A stretch of DNA of 64,000 nucleotides from Inquilinus limosus_F (GTDB lineage Bacteria; Pseudomonadota; Alphaproteobacteria; DSM-16000; Inquilinaceae): the NCBI RefSeq assembly GCF_051487185.1, contig NZ_JAHVDK010000011.1, positions 62,001-126,000 on the forward strand, in the 5' to 3' direction. Position numbers and translations under genes: made by a program. The notes under the pieces are model-generated. The model worked only from the letters and a program-made list of their open reading frames with translations, was not told where the DNA came from and did no database searches. Position 1 is the stretch's first letter. Every line of letters begins with the position of its first letter. This document shows, one piece after another, positions 16,524 through 24,359 of this stretch.

Positions 16524-18458
16524 ATGCCAGTATTTTCGGGCACGGCCGCGGCCGACAGGATCGTCGGCAGCGCCGAGGCGGACCAGATCTACGGTCTCGC
16601 CGGTGACGACAAGCTCTATGGCGCGGACGGCAATGACTGGCTGGTCGGGGGGCTGGGTGCGGACATCATGGTCGGCGGCCTCGGCGACGATTCCTACGAT
16701 GTCGATTCGGCCGGCGACCAGGTGGTGGAGCGGGCGGGCGAGGGCACCGACCGGGTGCGCGCCTGGATCAGCCATCAGCTCGCGGCCAATGTCGAGATCC
16801 TGACGCTGGCCGGGACAGCCGACATCAACGGCTTCGGCAACGCGCTCAACAACACCATCATTGGTAACGCCGGGAACAATGTCCTCAACGGCGGCGCCGG
16901 CGACGACGCGATGGCCGGGGGCGCGGGCGACGACGTCTACGACGTCGATTCGGCCGGCGACACGGTAGTGGAGGCGGCGGGCGAGGGCCATGATCGGGTG
17001 CGGTCGCCGGTCAGCTGGCAACTCGGCGCCAATGTCGAGGATCTGACCCTCGGCGGCACCGGCGACCTGATCGGCACCGGCAACGCCCTGAGTAACATGA
17101 TCATCGGCAATGCCGGGAACAACGTGCTCAACGGCAACGCCGGCGACGACGTTCTGATCGGCCGCGCTGGGAATGACGTCTATGACGTGGATTCAGCGGG
17201 AGACCAGGTCCAAGAGGCGGCAAACGAAGGCTACGACCGGATACGGTCGTCGGTCAGTTATCAGCTCAGCTCGAATATTGAGGAGTTAAACCTCACCGGC
17301 ACGGCGGAGAATGGCATCGGCAACGCTTTGGCGAACACTATCGTCGGCAATGCGGGGGCCAACGTGCTGACCGGCGGGGCAGGGGACGACGTGCTGATCG
17401 GCCGTGGCGGCAATGATACCTATGATGTGGACTCGGCCGGCGACAAGATCCAGGAGGACTTCGACCAGGGGCGTGATCTAGTCCTTGCCTCTATCAGCTA
17501 TCAGCTCGGCGCCAATGTTGAGGACCTGACCTTGACTGGGTTAGCCAATATCAACGGAATCGGAAATCTTTTTGGTAACACTATTACCGGAAACTCTGGA
17601 GACAATATCTTAAATGGTGGTCTTGAGGCGGATATTCTAGTTGGCGGTGGCGGAAATGATATTTACGAAATATTTTCGAATGATGCTTCTCCGGATCGAA
17701 TTTTGGAAATGGAGGACGGTGGAATAGATCTTGTAGTGTGTACAATTGGTGTCTGGCAGCTTGCCGAGAATGTTGAAAATTTAATTCTGACCGGGAAAAA
17801 TGCTTTAGGATACGGTAATGGGTTGGCAAACGTCATCAGCGGCAGTGCCTGGGATAACGATATTCGCGGTGAGGGTGGAAACGACACTATCATCGGCGAT
17901 GGTGGCTTCGATACGCTGTCTGGAGGAACCGGCGACGATATAATTCAGGCTAAGGATGGGGCGCGCTGGATCGATGGTGATGAAGGAAATGACCGAATAA
18001 CGACTGGAAGCGGTGTAACCATTGTCGAGGGTGGTGCCGGTGACGATATTATCGATTCGGATGCGTCATTTTGGTCAATTTCAGGAGATGACGGAAGTGA
18101 TGTGATAAGAGGAGGAAGTGGAGATAATATTATTTTGGGTGGTCGCGACGATGACTATTTGTCTGGTGGATTGGGGGCGGATGAATTCAGGTATGTTCCC
18201 AATCCCAACGGTGTGGATACGATAGCAGATTTTAGTTCTTCCGAGGGTGATAAGTTGGCCTTCTGGGATATGCTTCACGGCACCTTCAGCTATCTCGGGT
18301 CGGCGGCTTTCACTGCCAGCGGCAACAGCGAGGCACGGTTCGCGGGCGGGCAGGCGCTTGTCGATACCGATGGCAACGGCACAGCGGACACCACCATCAA
18401 CCTGACAGGGTTCACTTCCGCATCGCAGCTTCAAGCCTCCGACTTTGTGTTCTCTTAA
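16524..18458 (+). CDS. RTX calcium-binding secreted protein 2 (paralogue of the preceding gene)
   Basis: The 644-residue protein begins like its upstream neighbour (PVFSGTAAADRIVGSAEAD) and ends almost identically (GNSEARF...VDTDGNGTAD...SASQLQASDFVFS). It has about five copies of a roughly 90-residue module combining DDxYDVDSAGDxVxEA, a beta-rich stretch (RSSVSYQLSSNIEELNLTG) and GNxxxNxIxGNAGxNVLNGGAGDD. From about 17570 to 18260 base composition drops sharply: 25 of 60 and 22 of 60 G+C in the blocks starting at 17641 and 17761, against 42 of 60 at 16681. It returns to normal for the conserved C-terminus. The ribosome site AGGGGG precedes the ATG. This mosaic suggests recombination with foreign RTX DNA. 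Confidence 0.85.
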   Translation: MPVFSGTAAADRIVGSAEADQIYGLAGDDKLYGADGNDWLVGGLGADIMVGGLGDDSYDVDSAGDQVVERAGEGTDRVRAWISHQLAANVEILTLAGTADINGFGNALNNTIIGNAGNNVLNGGAGDDAMAGGAGDDVYDVDSAGDTVVEAAGEGHDRVRSPVSWQLGANVEDLTLGGTGDLIGTGNALSNMIIGNAGNNVLNGNAGDDVLIGRAGNDVYDVDSAGDQVQEAANEGYDRIRSSVSYQLSSNIEELNLTGTAENGIGNALANTIVGNAGANVLTGGAGDDVLIGRGGNDTYDVDSAGDKIQEDFDQGRDLVLASISYQLGANVEDLTLTGLANINGIGNLFGNTITGNSGDNILNGGLEADILVGGGGNDIYEIFSNDASPDRILEMEDGGIDLVVCTIGVWQLAENVENLILTGKNALGYGNGLANVISGSAWDNDIRGEGGNDTIIGDGGFDTLSGGTGDDIIQAKDGARWIDGDEGNDRITTGSGVTIVEGGAGDDIIDSDASFWSISGDDGSDVIRGGSGDNIILGGRDDDYLSGGLGADEFRYVPNPNGVDTIADFSSSEGDKLAFWDMLHGTFSYLGSAAFTASGNSEARFAGGQALVDTDGNGTADTTINLTGFTSASQLQASDFVFS

Positions 18459-18464
18459 CGGGTT

Positions 18465-18492
18465 GGGGCGGAGACCCGATGGCCTCCGCCCC
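18465..18492 (+). terminator. Hairpin after the second RTX gene
   Basis: GGGGCGGAG and CTCCGCCCC form a 9-bp GC-rich stem around a 10-nt loop, starting 7 nt after the RTX stop. It lacks a long T run, so strength as an intrinsic terminator is uncertain. Confidence 0.5.
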
Positions 18493-18588
18493 GCATTTCC
18501 CGAATGCTGCATTGCAGCAATCGTATGACGTTTGGCGAAGATAAGCGCGCATCCTAGGGGCGACATCCCGTCACCGGATTCGCCCCTC

Positions 18589-19746
18589 ATGCCGCTGCCG
18601 CTCTTCGCTCTGGCCGTTGCCGCCTTCGGCATCGGCACCACCGAATTCGTGATCATGGGCCTCCTGCCCGACGTGGCGCGGGACCTCGGCGTCTCAATCC
18701 CGGCGGCGGGCATGCTGGTCTCGGGCTATGCCCTCAGCGTCACCGTCGGCGCGCCGATCGTGGCGCTGATGACGGCGAAGCTGCCGCGCAAGACCACGCT
18801 GCTCGGGCTGATGGGCGTGTTCATCCTCGGCAATCTGATGTGCGCCCTGGCGCCCGACTATTGGTCGCTGATGGCGGCGCGGGTGCTGACGGCGCTGTGC
18901 CACGGCGCCTTCTTCGGCATCGGCGCCGTCGTCGCCGCCGGCCTCGTGCCGCGGCACCAGCGGTCCCGCGCCATCGCGCTGATGTTCTCCGGCCTCACCC
19001 TCGCCAACGTCCTGGGCGTGCCGTTCGGCACCGCGCTCGGCCATGTCGCCGGCTGGCGCGCCACCTTCGGCGCCATCGTGCCGATCGGTGTCGCGGCGGC
19101 CCTCGCCATCGCCTTCGTGCTGCCGCGCGACCGCGAGGCGCCGGCGGGCAACCTGCTGTCCGAGTTCTCGGTGCTGCGCAAGCCGCAGGTGCTGCTGGCC
19201 ATGGCGCTCAGCATCCTGTCCTCGGTCAGCCTGTTCAGCGTCTTCACCTACATCACCCCGATCCTCGAGACCGTCTCCGGCCTGACGCCGCAGGGCGTCA
19301 CCACGGCGCTGCTGCTGTTCGGCGTCGGCATCACCGTCGGCAACCTGTTCGGCGGCCGCCTGGCCGACTGGCGGCTGATGCCGGCGGTGATGATGAGCTT
19401 CACCGCGCTGGCCGTGGCCTGCGCCGGCTTCGGCCTGGCCGCACCCTTCATGGTGCCGGCCGTCGCGGCGATGGTGCTGTGGGGCGTCGTCCAGTTCAGC
19501 CTCGGCGCGCCGCTGCAGACCCGGGTGGTCGACCAGGCGCATGAGGCGCCGAACCTGGCCTCGACCCTGAACCAGGGCGCCTTCAACCTCGGCAACGCCG
19601 TGGGCGCCTGGCTCGGCGGCGCGGCGATCACCGCCGGCATGCCCTATGGCCAGATCCCGTATCTCGGCGCCGCCGTGGCCGTGGTCGGGCTCGCCGTGGC
19701 TCTCCTGTCTTACGCTCTCGACAAGCGCGCCCCGGCTCTTGCCTGA
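18589..19746 (+). CDS. MFS transporter of the drug/arabinose efflux type
   Basis: The 385-residue protein has about twelve hydrophobic segments and the DHA1-type signature near its start (LFALAVAAFGIGTTEFVIMGLLPDVA) plus motif-A-like residues in the first loop. It resembles AraJ/YdhP-type exporters, inner-membrane proton antiporters with drug or sugar-like substrates. The ATG before PLPLFAL was chosen because the first membrane helix begins there. soxR follows 78 nt later on the same strand. In non-enteric bacteria SoxR commonly controls efflux and redox-cycling defence genes, so a role in exporting redox-active compounds is plausible but inferred. Confidence 0.85.
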   Translation: MPLPLFALAVAAFGIGTTEFVIMGLLPDVARDLGVSIPAAGMLVSGYALSVTVGAPIVALMTAKLPRKTTLLGLMGVFILGNLMCALAPDYWSLMAARVLTALCHGAFFGIGAVVAAGLVPRHQRSRAIALMFSGLTLANVLGVPFGTALGHVAGWRATFGAIVPIGVAAALAIAFVLPRDREAPAGNLLSEFSVLRKPQVLLAMALSILSSVSLFSVFTYITPILETVSGLTPQGVTTALLLFGVGITVGNLFGGRLADWRLMPAVMMSFTALAVACAGFGLAAPFMVPAVAAMVLWGVVQFSLGAPLQTRVVDQAHEAPNLASTLNQGAFNLGNAVGAWLGGAAITAGMPYGQIPYLGAAVAVVGLAVALLSYALDKRAPALA

Positions 19747-19783
19747 GCGACCCGTCACCGGTTGATCATCGCCAGCAACAAGC

Positions 19784-19797
19784 TCAAGTTAGCTTGA
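19784..19797. promoter_or_regulatory. Candidate SoxR box upstream of soxR
   Basis: TCAAGTTAGCTTGA has 5-bp arms around TTAG and matches the core of the known SoxR operator pattern (CCTCAAG-N4-CTTGAGG) except at its outer bases. It ends 27 nt before the soxR start and lies after the MFS stop, so autoregulation of soxR is the direct reading. Confidence 0.65.
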
Positions 19798-19824
19798 AAG
19801 CTCGATCGGCACGGTGGCGGAGCC

Positions 19825-20286
19825 ATGGACGGGGTCCTGACGATCAACCAGGTGTCGCGGCGCAGCGGCGTCGCGGCCTCGGCGCTGCGCTATTACGAGG
19901 AGCGGGGGCTGATCCGGTCGGAGCGCGCCGGCTCCGGCCATCGCCGCTTTCCGCGGGCGGTGCTGCGGCGGATCGCCTTCATCGTCTTCGCCCAGCGCAT
20001 CGGCATGTCGCTGGACGAGATCAAGGCCGAGCTGGACAAGCTGCCGACCGACCATATTCCGACCGGCGAGGACTGGTCGCGCCTGTCGGGCGGCTGGACC
20101 CGGCGGATCGACGAGCGGATCGCGGAGCTCGAGCGGCTGAAATCCGGGCTGGCCGGCTGCATCGGCTGCGGCTGCCTGTCGCTGTCCTCCTGCGGCCTCG
20201 TCAACCCGGCGGACCGCGCCGCCCGGCTCGGGCCGGGACCGCGCTTCTGGGTCGGCGACAGCAAGCCGCGATCCGAGAAGCCTTAG
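19825..20286 (+). CDS. soxR: Redox-sensitive transcriptional activator SoxR
   Basis: The 153-residue MerR-family protein has the N-terminal winged helix (LTINQVSRRSGVAASALRYYEERGLIRSERAGSGHRRF), a dimerisation helix, and the diagnostic [2Fe-2S] motif CX2CXCX5C with Cys112, 115, 117 and 123 (CIGCGCLSLSSC). SoxR senses redox-cycling compounds by oxidation of this cluster. No soxS is visible, as expected outside enterics, where SoxR acts directly on efflux and oxygenase genes. A candidate SoxR box lies just upstream. The stop overlaps the convergent yehW-like gene by 4 nt. Confidence 0.95.
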   Translation: MDGVLTINQVSRRSGVAASALRYYEERGLIRSERAGSGHRRFPRAVLRRIAFIVFAQRIGMSLDEIKAELDKLPTDHIPTGEDWSRLSGGWTRRIDERIAELERLKSGLAGCIGCGCLSLSSCGLVNPADRAARLGPGPRFWVGDSKPRSEKP

Positions 20287-21062
20287 GCGCGCTTCCAGCG
20301 CTGCAGCAGGTCGGTCAGGCGGCCGAGGGCGAAATCGGCCAGCACCGCCAGCATGCCCACCACCAGCGCGCCCTGGATGACATAGGCCAGGTTGTTGCCG
20401 TTCAGCCCGACGATGATCGGCGTGCCCAGCGTCTTGGCGCCGACGGTCGAGGCGATCGCCGCGGTGCCGATATTGATCGCGACCGAGGTGCGGATGCCGG
20501 CCAGGATCACCGGCGCCGCCAGGGGCAGCTCGACCGAGACCAGGCGCCGGGCCGGCCCCATGCCCATGCCCTCGGCCGCGTCGCGCGCCGCCGGCGGCAC
20601 CTGCTCCAGCCCGGCGATGGTGTTCTCGACGATCGGCAGCAGGCCGTAGAGCGACAGGGCGATCAGCGCCGGCCAGGCGCCGAAGCCGATCAGCGGCACC
20701 GTGATCGCCAGCACCGCCACCGGCGGGAAGGTCTGGCCCATCGCCGTCACGGTCTCGACCAGGCCGCGGAACTCGGCCCCGGCCGGGCGGGTGACGAAGA
20801 TGCCGGCGGCGACCCCGATCACGGTCGCGATCAGGCTCGACGCCCCGACCAGCAGCACATGGGCCAGCACCAGCGCGGCGAAGCTGTCGGCCTCGTAGAA
20901 GGGCCGCTCCAGCTGCGGGAACCAGGCGGCGAAGAGCGGCCTAGTCAGCGGCAGCCCGAACACCAGCGCGGCGAAGCCCGCGGCCAGCCACAGCAGCGGG
21001 TCGCGCCAGGGGCGCCAGGCAGGCCGGACGGGGCCGGCCGCGGCGGGCTGGGCGACGCTCAT
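20283..21062 (-). CDS. yehW: Osmoprotectant ABC transporter permease (YehW-like)
   Basis: The 259-residue inner-membrane permease has about six hydrophobic segments and the glycine-betaine/choline-type EAA loop (EQVPPAARDAAEGMGMGPARRLVSVELPLAAPVILAGI). It is the last gene of a four-gene set in the order binding protein, long permease, ATPase, short permease, matching E. coli osmF-yehY-yehX-yehW in order and sizes. Its ATG overlaps the stop of the ATPase gene (ATGA), indicating translational coupling. The E. coli system is a low-affinity glycine betaine importer induced by stress; the substrate here is inferred. Confidence 0.88.
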   Translation of the reverse strand: MSVAQPAAAGPVRPAWRPWRDPLLWLAAGFAALVFGLPLTRPLFAAWFPQLERPFYEADSFAALVLAHVLLVGASSLIATVIGVAAGIFVTRPAGAEFRGLVETVTAMGQTFPPVAVLAITVPLIGFGAWPALIALSLYGLLPIVENTIAGLEQVPPAARDAAEGMGMGPARRLVSVELPLAAPVILAGIRTSVAINIGTAAIASTVGAKTLGTPIIVGLNGNNLAYVIQGALVVGMLAVLADFALGRLTDLLQRWKRA

Positions 21063-21982
21063 GCTCGCACCAGATCGTCGAGATGCAGGTTGCCCAGCGG
21101 CTTACCGTCCGCCGCCGCCACCGGCGCCCGGTCGGCATGGCGCGCCACCAGGATCGACAGCGCGGTGCGCAGCGAGGCCTCGGCCGGGATCGGCGCGCCG
21201 TCGGCGGCCTCGCCGGGCCGTACCCGGTCGGCCGCGGTCTCGGTCGCCAGCAGCTTTAGGCCGAGATCGTCGCGGCCGATGAAGTCGCGCACGAAGTCGT
21301 TGGCCGGGGAGGTCAGGATCTCGCGCGGGCTGCCCAGCTGCACCAGCCTTCCATGGTCGAGGATTGCGATCTGGCTGGCGAGGCGCAGCGCCTCGTCCAT
21401 ATCGTGGGTGACGAAGACAATGGTCTTGCCGGTCTCGCGGTGGATCCGCGCCAGCTCGCCCTGCAGCGCGTCGCGGGTGATGGGGTCGAGCGCGCCGAAG
21501 GGCTCGTCCATCAGCAGCACCTCGGGGTCCGCCGCCAGCGCCCGGGCGACGCCGACCCGCTGCTGCTGACCGCCGGACAGCTGATGCGGGTATTTCTCCG
21601 CGAAGCGCGGGTCGAGCTGCAGCAGGTCCAGGAGCTCGCGCACCCGGTTGTCGATCTTCGGCTGGGGCCAGCCCAGCAGGGCTGGTACCGCGGCGATGTT
21701 GCGGGCCACCGTCCAATGCGGAAACAGGCCGATCGACTGTATGGCGTAGCCCATGCGCCGGCGCAGCGCCTCGACCGGGATCTTCGTCACGTCCTCGCCG
21801 CCGACCTTGAGCGTGCCTTCGGTGTGCGGGATCAGCCGGTTGATCATCCTGAGGCTGGTCGATTTGCCGGAGCCGGAAGAGCCGATCAGGGCGCAGAAGG
21901 CGCCTTCGGGAATGGTCAGGGTCAGGTCGTCGACCGCGGTGATGCCGTCGAACACCTTGCTGACATGCTCGAACTCGATCAT
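21059..21982 (-). CDS. yehX: Osmoprotectant ABC transporter ATPase (YehX-like)
   Basis: The 307-residue ATPase contains Walker A GSSGSGKST (34-42), signature LSGGQ (135-139), Walker B LLMDE (156-160) and the H-loop VFVTHD. A C-terminal extension of about 60 residues (ASLRTALSILVARHADRAPVAAADGKPLGNLHLDDL) resembles a single CBS-like unit, usual in OpuCA/YehX-type ATPases, where it senses ionic strength. Its start overlaps the upstream permease stop and its stop overlaps the downstream permease start, both as ATGA. Confidence 0.92.
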   Translation of the reverse strand: MIEFEHVSKVFDGITAVDDLTLTIPEGAFCALIGSSGSGKSTSLRMINRLIPHTEGTLKVGGEDVTKIPVEALRRRMGYAIQSIGLFPHWTVARNIAAVPALLGWPQPKIDNRVRELLDLLQLDPRFAEKYPHQLSGGQQQRVGVARALAADPEVLLMDEPFGALDPITRDALQGELARIHRETGKTIVFVTHDMDEALRLASQIAILDHGRLVQLGSPREILTSPANDFVRDFIGRDDLGLKLLATETAADRVRPGEAADGAPIPAEASLRTALSILVARHADRAPVAAADGKPLGNLHLDDLVRA

Positions 21983-23127
21983 GCAGTCCTCCCCTGCAGG
22001 GCGGCGACCAGGATGCGGAACACGGCGTCGACCGTCACCGCCATCAGGATGATCGGCAGGGCGCCCAACAGCACCAGGTCGAGGGCGTTGGCGAACAGGC
22101 CTTGGAACATCACGGCGCCGAGGCCGCCGGCGCCGATCAGCGCCGCCACCGCGGCCAGGCCGATCGCCTGGATCAGGGTGATGCGCAGGCCGGACAGGAA
22201 GACCGGCAGGGCCAGCGGCACCTCGACCTCGCGGAAGATCTGCCGCCGGGTCATGCCGATGCCGCGGGCGGCGTCGATCACCCCGGCCTCGACCTGGCCC
22301 AGCCCGGCGGCGGTGTTGCGGGCGATCGGCAGCAGGGAATAGAGGCACAGCGCGATCACCGCCGGGGTGATGCCGATGCCGCTGACGCCGAGCCAGGGCA
22401 GGGCGGAGGAGAGGGCGGAGAGCGGCGCGATCAGGAGGCCGAACAGCGCGATCGAGGGGATCGTCTGGATGATGCCGAGGATCGAGAAGATCGGCCCGCG
22501 CGCGGCGGCGGAGCGATGCGCGGCGATGCCCAGCGGCACGCCGATCAGCAGGGTCGGGACCAGCGCCAGCCCGACCAGCAGCAGGTGGCGCAGCACCTGT
22601 GGGCCGAAGACGCCATGCTGCTGGACATATTCCTTCATCAGCGACAGCTGGTCGACCGCGCCGCCCGCGATCAGCGCCGCGATCGGGACCGCCAGCAGCA
22701 GCGCCACGCCGAGCCGGGCCAGCGGACCGAGATCCAGCCGACGGGCGGCGTCGGCGGCGGCCAGCAGCGCCGCCAGGACCAGCAGCCAGAAGCCAGAGCC
22801 GAAGGAGGTGCGGGCCGAGGGCCGGGCGCCGGCGGCCAGCAGCTCGGCCTGGACCCCCGCCAGCCAGACCAGGCCGATGGCGATACCGATGCCGAGCAGG
22901 AGCTGCATCGTCAGCGACGGCCGCCGCGGCGGCACCAGCGCCCCAGCCAGCAGCAGGGCGGCGGCCGCCAGCACCAGCGGTCCCCAGGGCCCGGCCAGGT
23001 CCAAGGCCGCAATCGGCCGGCCGGACAGCAGCCGGTTCGGCGCATGGGTCAAGAGCGGCAGCGTCAGCACCGCGGCCACCGCGAGCGCCCCCAGCACCAG
23101 CAGCACCCGGTTGCGGATGGCGATCAT
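21979..23127 (-). CDS. yehY: Osmoprotectant ABC transporter permease (YehY-like, long)
   Basis: The 382-residue permease is longer than ordinary OpuB-type permeases because of an N-terminal extension with several extra hydrophobic segments (about residues 1-150), the same architecture as E. coli YehY (385 residues). The C-terminal half carries the transport core with EAA loop (GQVEAGVIDAARGIGMTRRQIFREVEVPLALPVFLSGL). The chosen ATG lies 20 nt after the binding-protein stop. Together with the YehW-like permease it should form a heteromeric channel. Confidence 0.9.
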   Translation of the reverse strand: MIAIRNRVLLVLGALAVAAVLTLPLLTHAPNRLLSGRPIAALDLAGPWGPLVLAAAALLLAGALVPPRRPSLTMQLLLGIGIAIGLVWLAGVQAELLAAGARPSARTSFGSGFWLLVLAALLAAADAARRLDLGPLARLGVALLLAVPIAALIAGGAVDQLSLMKEYVQQHGVFGPQVLRHLLLVGLALVPTLLIGVPLGIAAHRSAAARGPIFSILGIIQTIPSIALFGLLIAPLSALSSALPWLGVSGIGITPAVIALCLYSLLPIARNTAAGLGQVEAGVIDAARGIGMTRRQIFREVEVPLALPVFLSGLRITLIQAIGLAAVAALIGAGGLGAVMFQGLFANALDLVLLGALPIILMAVTVDAVFRILVAALQGRTA

Positions 23128-23147
23128 GGCAAGGAAGGGCCGTCGCC

Positions 23148-24077
23148 CTATTTGAGGAAGCCCTTCGCCTTCAGATACTCGGCCGCGACCTGCTGCGGGT
23201 CCTCGCCGTCGACCGCGATCTTGCCGTTCAGCTCCTGCAGGGTCTTGAGGTCGAGCGAGGCGAAGACCGGGTCCAGCGCCTCCTTGATCTTTGGGTGCTT
23301 GGCCAGGACATCGGCGCGGATCGTCGCCGCCGGCTCGTAGACGATCTGCGCGCCCTTGTTGTCCTCCAGCACCACCAGCCCGACCGAGGAGATGGCGCCG
23401 TCGGTGCCGTAGACCATGGCGGTGTTGACGCCGGAGGTCTGCTCCGCCGCGGCGCGGATGGTGGCGGCGGTGTCGCCGCCGGCCAGGGTGACGATCTGGT
23501 CCTGCTTCAGCTTGAAACCGTAGACCGACTGGAAGGAGGGCAGGGCCGCCGGGCTCTCGACGAACTCGGCCGAGGCCGCGAGCTTGACCTCGCCGCCGCC
23601 ATTCACCCATTTGGCGAAGTCCTCCAGCGTCTTCAGCTGGTTGCTGTCCGCCACCTCCTGGCGCACGGCGAGCGCCCAGGTGTTGTTGGCCGGCGCCGGG
23701 GCCAGCCAGACGATCTTGTTCTGCGCCTCGTCCAGCTGCTTGACCTTGTCGTAGCCGGCCTGGGCGTTCTTCCACACCGGGTCGGTGTCGATGTTGAAGA
23801 AGAAGGCGCCGTTGCCGGTGTATTCCGGATAGACGTCGATCTCGCCAGCCAGGATCGCGCTGCGCACGATCTTGGTGGTGCCGAGCTGCAGCTTGTTCTC
23901 GGTCGGGATGCCGTTGGCCTCCAGCACCTGCAGGATGATGCTGCCCAGCAGGCGGCCCTCGGTGTCGACCTTGGAGCCGACGCGGACCGCATCGGCGGCC
24001 AGGGCGGCGGAGGCGGCCAGAATGCCGGCGCCGAGCACGGCGGCGGCCAGGATGCGCTTGAACGGGGAGGGGGTCAT
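23148..24077 (-). CDS. osmF: Osmoprotectant-binding protein (OsmF/YehZ-like)
   Basis: The 309-residue protein starts with a signal peptide (KRILAAAVLGAGILAASAALAAD) and a mature OpuAC/QAT-type binding domain. Typical features are VRVGSKVDTEGRLLGSIILQVLEANGI, LGTTKIVRSAILAGEIDVYPEYTGN and TDGAISSVGLVVLEDNKGAQIVYEPA. It delivers glycine betaine or a related compound to the YehYXW membrane complex. It is the first gene of the operon, with an AAGG ribosome site and a symmetric candidate operator about 100 nt upstream. Confidence 0.9.
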   Translation of the reverse strand: MTPSPFKRILAAAVLGAGILAASAALAADAVRVGSKVDTEGRLLGSIILQVLEANGIPTENKLQLGTTKIVRSAILAGEIDVYPEYTGNGAFFFNIDTDPVWKNAQAGYDKVKQLDEAQNKIVWLAPAPANNTWALAVRQEVADSNQLKTLEDFAKWVNGGGEVKLAASAEFVESPAALPSFQSVYGFKLKQDQIVTLAGGDTAATIRAAAEQTSGVNTAMVYGTDGAISSVGLVVLEDNKGAQIVYEPAATIRADVLAKHPKIKEALDPVFASLDLKTLQELNGKIAVDGEDPQQVAAEYLKAKGFLK

Positions 24078-24174
24078 GAGCGCTGCCTTCTCTGTTCGGG
24101 CCGAACGGAACGGGAGGTTCTCTTCACCGAATGCGTTCGCCGGCTCGCTTGTTCCGGTTGCGAAGGAACAGCTT

Positions 24175-24199
24175 AATTGACGTTCGTCAAACGTCAATT
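24175..24199. promoter_or_regulatory. Candidate repressor operator upstream of osmF operon
   Basis: AATTGACG and CGTCAATT are perfect 8-bp arms around 9 nt; an overlapping shorter dyad TTGACGTTCGTCAA lies inside. TTGACG/CGTCAA half-sites are typical of TetR-family (for example BetI-like) operators. It lies 98 nt upstream of the osmF ATG. No TetR gene is in the window, so the regulator is unknown. Confidence 0.5.
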
Positions 24200-24257
24200 C
24201 TGGGCAAAAAATCTTAATGGATCTGTAGAAAATGGAGCGGGAGAGCTCCACCCTAAA

Positions 24258-24337
24258 CTGTCATGCCCGGGCTTGACCCGGGCATCCAGAGTCTGTCGAG
24301 ACCCACTGGATTGCCGGGTCACGCCCGGCAATGACAG
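24258..24337. repeat. Palindromic intergenic element, family C
   Basis: An 80-bp palindrome runs from CTGTCATGCCCGGGC to GCCCGGCAATGACAG with inner arms ATCCAG and CTGGAT. It lies in the 282-nt gap between efeM (end) and osmF (start), both minus strand. It resembles the CATTGCGAG family in overall plan (TCAT...ATGA outer arms, TCCA/TGGA inner arms) but differs in the stem. Confidence 0.8.
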
Positions 24338-24359
24338 AGCGGGAGGGGCGGAATGCTGC

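Noticed and set aside
18465..18492. Strong intrinsic terminator after the second RTX gene
   Set aside because: The stem is good but no T run follows, so only a moderate-confidence hairpin is reported.
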